DNA of 9,090 bases from CBDUQP01 sp965369385. Its GTDB lineage: Bacteria; Planctomycetota; Phycisphaerae; SM23-33. The notes beneath the pieces are model-generated. The model made no database searches. It was not told where the DNA came from and saw only the letters and a program-made list of their open reading frames with translations. The stretch spans positions 1 to 9,090 of the forward strand of contig CBDUQP010000127.1 in the NCBI GenBank assembly GCA_965369385.1. Direction: 5' to 3'. Positions 6,764-9,090 of the stretch are shown one piece after another; the stretch's first letter is position 1, and every line of letters starts with the position of its first letter. Made by a program: the position numbers and the translations under genes.

Positions 6764-6928
6764 ATCTGTTCGCTGTTATCCGCCACCTTCACGGTAGCAT
6801 CTATCAAATGATGCCAGCCTAACGACAGAGGCAGGCGTTCTTGACTTTCCGGTTTTGCAACTTCCAGACTCTTCAACGTTTCAACTTCTCAGCTTCACAT
6901 CGCAACCCACACCCGACTTCGTGATTTG
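6764..6928 (-). other. 165-bp intra-operon gap between rnfC and rnfD
   Basis: This is the only long gap in the rnf operon. On the coding strand it starts with a purine-rich, repetitive stretch (see 6853-6898) and continues as unremarkable sequence up to the rnfD start. I see no open frame of useful length, no strong hairpin with a T-tract and no clear internal promoter. It could hold an internal transcript start, a processing site or a decayed repeat. Confidence 0.4.
6853..6898 (-). repeat. Degenerate purine-rich repeat (GAAGTTGAA-like units)
   Basis: Read on the minus strand, this 46-base stretch contains imperfect 8-10-base units: GAAGCTGA, GAAGTTGAAA, CGTTGAAGA, GTCTGGAA and GTTGCAAAA. 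Related AGAAGCTGAA words occur in the gaps before rnfA (4316-4325) and before rnfB (3596-3605). It looks like a decayed simple repeat confined to non-coding sequence. Function is unknown. Confidence 0.4.
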
Positions 6929-8281
6929 TCATTCACGCGGCATCTTGGCTTTTCCAACTCGCATCAACTGCACAAGCGGAATGCTCGCCGGGCATGTGTA
7001 AGCGCAGCATCCGCACTCCATGCACGCCATCAGGTGATACCGCCGGGCAAGCTCCCAATCCTCATGCTTTGACGCAATCGCCAGCTTCGTCGGAACCAGG
7101 TTCAGCGGACACACATCCACGCATCGGCCGCATCGCACGCAGTTGGTTTCCTCACCGTGGACTACGTCAGCATCGGTGAGCACAGTCAGGCCGCTCGTGC
7201 CCTTGGTAACCGGAGTGCTCATGTCGGATATCGTGAAGCCCATCATCGGACCGCCCGCCACCACTCGCACTGCGTTTGGCAGCAACCCGCCGCAGAAGTC
7301 AATCAGCTCGCCATAGCTCACACCAACCGGCACCAGCAGGTTCTTGGGCTCTGCAATGCCCGCGCCCGATACCGTCACAATCCTGTGCGTCAGGCTCTTG
7401 CCCCGAACCACCGCCCGGGCGATCGCAGCCGCCGTGCCAACATTAATCACCACCACACCCACATCCAGCGGCAAACCGCCGGTGGGAACAGTCCTGCCCA
7501 GAGCGGCTGAGATGGTCATCTTCTCGCCGCCCATGGGGTATCTGGTCTTCATGGCAGCCACGGTAATACCGACCGGCTGACAGACCTTGGTAAGAGTCTC
7601 AATTGCCTGGGGTTTATTGTCTTCGATGGCGATTATGATGTTGCTAGCGCCGGTCACGCGGGCAGCCAGCAGACATCCTGTCACCAGGGGCGCTGCCGCC
7701 TCCAGCATCAAACGATAATCAGCCGTCAGATACGGTTCGCACTCGCAACCGTTGACCAGAATCGTATCGATGGGCTTGGCATCGTTGGGGGCGAATTTCA
7801 CGTGCGTGGGAAACGCCGCACCGCCCTGGCCGACAATGCCCGCCTCGCTCACCGCAGCCGCAATCTGCTTGGCATCATATGAACTGACATCCGTGGGCCA
7901 GTCACCGCCATAGATGTCATCCCAAAGTGCCTGTCCGCTGAGATTGGCCTCACCGGCGGTAATGGGGATAACCTTGACGTGACGACCGTTGGGCAGCGTG
8001 GCGACAGTTACCTTGCCCACAACGCCATTTACAGAGGCATGCACGCCGGCCGACACAAAACCGCCGGCGGTTGCAATTACCTCGCCCATGGCAACTTCCT
8101 GCCTCATCTTAACGATTGGTTTACACGGGGCGCCGATGTGCTGAAGGATTGGAATTGCTACCTTTGAGGGGGTCGGGAGGACCTCAACCTTCGCATCTTC
8201 CGCGAGATGTTTCCCTTCCGGAGGATGAATACCCCGAGCGAAACTACCCTTCCCTGGAATCCCGGTTGTTATTGCTGTCAT
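6929..8281 (-). CDS. rnfC: Rnf complex subunit C, NADH/FMN- and Fe-S-binding subunit
   Basis: RnfC is the peripheral cytoplasmic subunit that reacts with NAD(H). The 450-residue protein opens with SFARGIHPPEGK (13-24), then an N-terminal barrel-like segment, and the nucleotide/FMN site GIVGQGGAAFP (148-158). It continues with LVNGCECEPYLTADYRLM (175-192), RYPMGGEKM…VPTGG (247-269), and two [4Fe-4S] motifs near the C-terminus: C381, C384, C387, C391P and C420, C423, C426, C430P. Length is that of the compact form without the long repeat tail of enterobacterial RnfC. Its ATG overlaps the stop of the upstream RseC-like gene in an ATGA, which points to translational coupling. It is the first core gene of the C-D-G-E-A-B operon. 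Confidence 0.96.
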   Translation of the reverse strand: MTAITTGIPGKGSFARGIHPPEGKHLAEDAKVEVLPTPSKVAIPILQHIGAPCKPIVKMRQEVAMGEVIATAGGFVSAGVHASVNGVVGKVTVATLPNGRHVKVIPITAGEANLSGQALWDDIYGGDWPTDVSSYDAKQIAAAVSEAGIVGQGGAAFPTHVKFAPNDAKPIDTILVNGCECEPYLTADYRLMLEAAAPLVTGCLLAARVTGASNIIIAIEDNKPQAIETLTKVCQPVGITVAAMKTRYPMGGEKMTISAALGRTVPTGGLPLDVGVVVINVGTAAAIARAVVRGKSLTHRIVTVSGAGIAEPKNLLVPVGVSYGELIDFCGGLLPNAVRVVAGGPMMGFTISDMSTPVTKGTSGLTVLTDADVVHGEETNCVRCGRCVDVCPLNLVPTKLAIASKHEDWELARRYHLMACMECGCCAYTCPASIPLVQLMRVGKAKMPRE

Positions 8282-8586
8282 ATCTTCTTCTTGATTGCCT
8301 CATGCATAAAACACCGGCAGGCGATTCTCGCCAGCAGGCTACCGCATGCAAAACCACACAATGCACCCGTTAACCCGCCAAGCTGATAATCCCATACGCG
8401 CGAACCGACTATTGCACCCGCAACAGACAGCAGCAATGGCATCAGGAAGACCACGGCGGACCATACGCCAAGCGGCAGGCCGGAAATGAACTCGTCAGTT
8501 GTCGAATCCGCACTCTTGCCCTTCTTGCATCCGGTGCACTCGGCAGCACACTTCGCCATATCATGTTTGTCGTGATGAGACAGCAT
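8278..8586 (-). CDS. Short RseC/MucC-like two-helix membrane protein with N-terminal cysteine motif
   Basis: The protein (102 residues from the ATG at 8584-8586) has a short polar N-terminus with a C-x3-C-x2-C motif (CAAECTGC), then two membrane helices. The pattern of the first helix, FLMPLLLSVAGAIVG, followed by a GGLTGALCGFACGSLLAR helix, resembles the membrane part of RseC, a family found beside rnf genes and linked in E. coli to SoxR reduction. The usual larger N-terminal domain of RseC is missing. The start is uncertain: a TTG at 8637 would add 17 residues and the ATG at 8559 would remove nine, and none has a clear ribosome site. A weak possible promoter (TTGCGC 8642-8647, 18 bp, TAATTT 8618-8623, minus strand) would favour 8586. 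It overlaps rnfC by four bases, so it is co-translated with the complex and probably assists it; the exact role is inferred only from position. Confidence 0.6.
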   Translation of the reverse strand: MLSHHDKHDMAKCAAECTGCKKGKSADSTTDEFISGLPLGVWSAVVFLMPLLLSVAGAIVGSRVWDYQLGGLTGALCGFACGSLLARIACRCFMHEAIKKKI

Positions 8587-8698
8587 TTCAGGCCAGATAC
8601 CGGTGAAAAGGGCTATAAAATTACGAATCCGCGACAAAAGTGCGCAACTGGCACGCTCAGTCTTACAACTTTTACTAATACTATGGTGAACATCCTAT

Positions 8699-8716
8699 AA
8701 TAGCGACCTCGCTATT
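8699..8716. repeat. Inverted repeat, 8-bp stems, 2-base centre
   Basis: AATAGCGA (8699-8706) and TCGCTATT (8709-8716) are perfect inverted copies around CC. It lies between the 3' end of the small membrane protein gene (stop at 8778) and the start of the rnf operon. It could be an operator for the rnf operon, about 110 bp or more upstream of its first gene, or a transcript-end hairpin for the small gene. The 2-base centre means the RNA hairpin would open to a larger loop. The 9-mer CGCTATTGC at its right arm (8710-8718) recurs at 8776-8784. Confidence 0.4.
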
Positions 8717-8777
8717 GCAAATCGCATTTCGTACAGCATCGGCCCCATTGCTGCGAATTTCGACGGCACGGCGCCCG

Positions 8778-8990
8778 CTATTGCTCGCGCTTCGTCGACA
8801 TGATAGCCATCGCAATCATGCCACTTGCGACCAGGACGATGCTCGGCATCCCAAGCGTTACAAAGATCTGTCTGGGGCTAATGATCGTGCCCAGGACAGA
8901 CAGCACCAAGAGAATGAGTGCAACGAGTGACACGATTCGAATGATTGGCTCGGGGGAATCTCCCATTAGCCTGCTCCATAGCTTTGCCAT
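8778..8990 (-). CDS. Small two-helix membrane protein of unknown function
   Basis: A 70-residue protein beginning MAKLWSRLMGDSPEP. It has two hydrophobic segments, about residues 16-37 (IIRIVSLVALILLVLSVLGT) and 45-64 (FVTLGMPSIVLVASGMIAMA), and a short basic end, STKREQ. The start at 8988-8990 is well supported: AGGAG lies seven bases upstream, whereas an upstream in-frame TTG (9015-9017) has nothing comparable. I do not recognise the family. It runs in the same direction as the rnf operon, 191 bp upstream of the RseC-like gene, with an inverted repeat in between, so it may be a separate transcript. No cysteines or charged catalytic residues suggest an enzyme; a small membrane accessory or holin-like role cannot be told apart. 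Confidence 0.7.
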   Translation of the reverse strand: MAKLWSRLMGDSPEPIIRIVSLVALILLVLSVLGTIISPRQIFVTLGMPSIVLVASGMIAMAIMSTKREQ

Positions 8991-9090
8991 TTGTAATCTC
9001 CTGAGATGGTTAAACAATTGAAAGTACCCAATCTGTCACTACTGTCCGGTTGTTGTTCCGCCGATCTGACATAACTAGCTATTTCACAAG

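Noticed and set aside
2659..8281. Operon could be Na+-NQR rather than Rnf
   Set aside because: RnfB with ferredoxin modules and RnfC with two [4Fe-4S] motifs are present, and there is no NqrF flavoprotein, so it is Rnf.
8696..8701. Perfect TATAAT on the plus strand
   Set aside because: The best -35 partner (TTACTA, 18 bp away) is poor, it overlaps the inverted repeat, and no plus-strand gene follows.
9079..9090. Half of a Rex-like operator (TTTCACAA) at the right edge
   Set aside because: The matching inverted half is absent on the inner side, and the sequence runs out of the window.

Overview
The window carries a complete Rnf-type electron transport complex operon (rnfC-rnfD-rnfG-rnfE-rnfA-rnfB, all on the minus strand, about 8281 down to 2659). 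It is preceded by a small two-helix membrane protein resembling the membrane part of RseC and, further upstream, by an unrecognised 70-residue two-helix membrane protein. Converging on the operon from the other side are queF and apbE on the plus strand. queC runs divergently from queF. The first 106 bases hold the tail of an unidentified plus-strand gene.

Organism: a Gram-negative-like, at least partly anaerobic or fermentative bacterium. The order C-D-G-E-A-B is the one seen in Clostridia, Thermotogota and Bacteroidota rather than the A-B-C-D-G-E order of gammaproteobacteria. An RseC-like gene beside rnf, moderate GC content and the general protein style would suit Planctomycetota (Phycisphaerae-like) or a relative, but this is a weak inference: no rRNA or other taxonomic marker is present.

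How the genes fit together: Rnf couples electron transfer between reduced ferredoxin and NAD+ to pumping of Na+ or H+ across the cytoplasmic membrane. RnfB and RnfC carry the iron-sulfur and NADH/FMN sites, RnfA and RnfE form the membrane core with a cysteine-ligated cluster, and RnfD and RnfG carry covalent FMN. ApbE is the transferase that attaches FMN to threonine in RnfD and RnfG, and both acceptor motifs are visible (RnfD T189, RnfG T172), so the neighbouring apbE very probably serves this complex. QueC and QueF make preQ0 and then preQ1 for queuosine tRNA modification and have no evident mechanistic link to Rnf.

Most of the window is a recognisable, intact, known system. The points that stand out are in its details: extra cysteines next to the buried cluster ligands of RnfE and RnfA (with a shared extra cysteine at ligand +6 in both), loss of the ligands for one cluster in the C-terminal ferredoxin module of RnfB, a shortened cysteine-bearing RseC-like protein translationally coupled to rnfC, and a 165-bp purine-rich repetitive gap inside the operon between rnfC and rnfD. 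I found no tRNA, rRNA, CRISPR array, insertion sequence or recognisable riboswitch.
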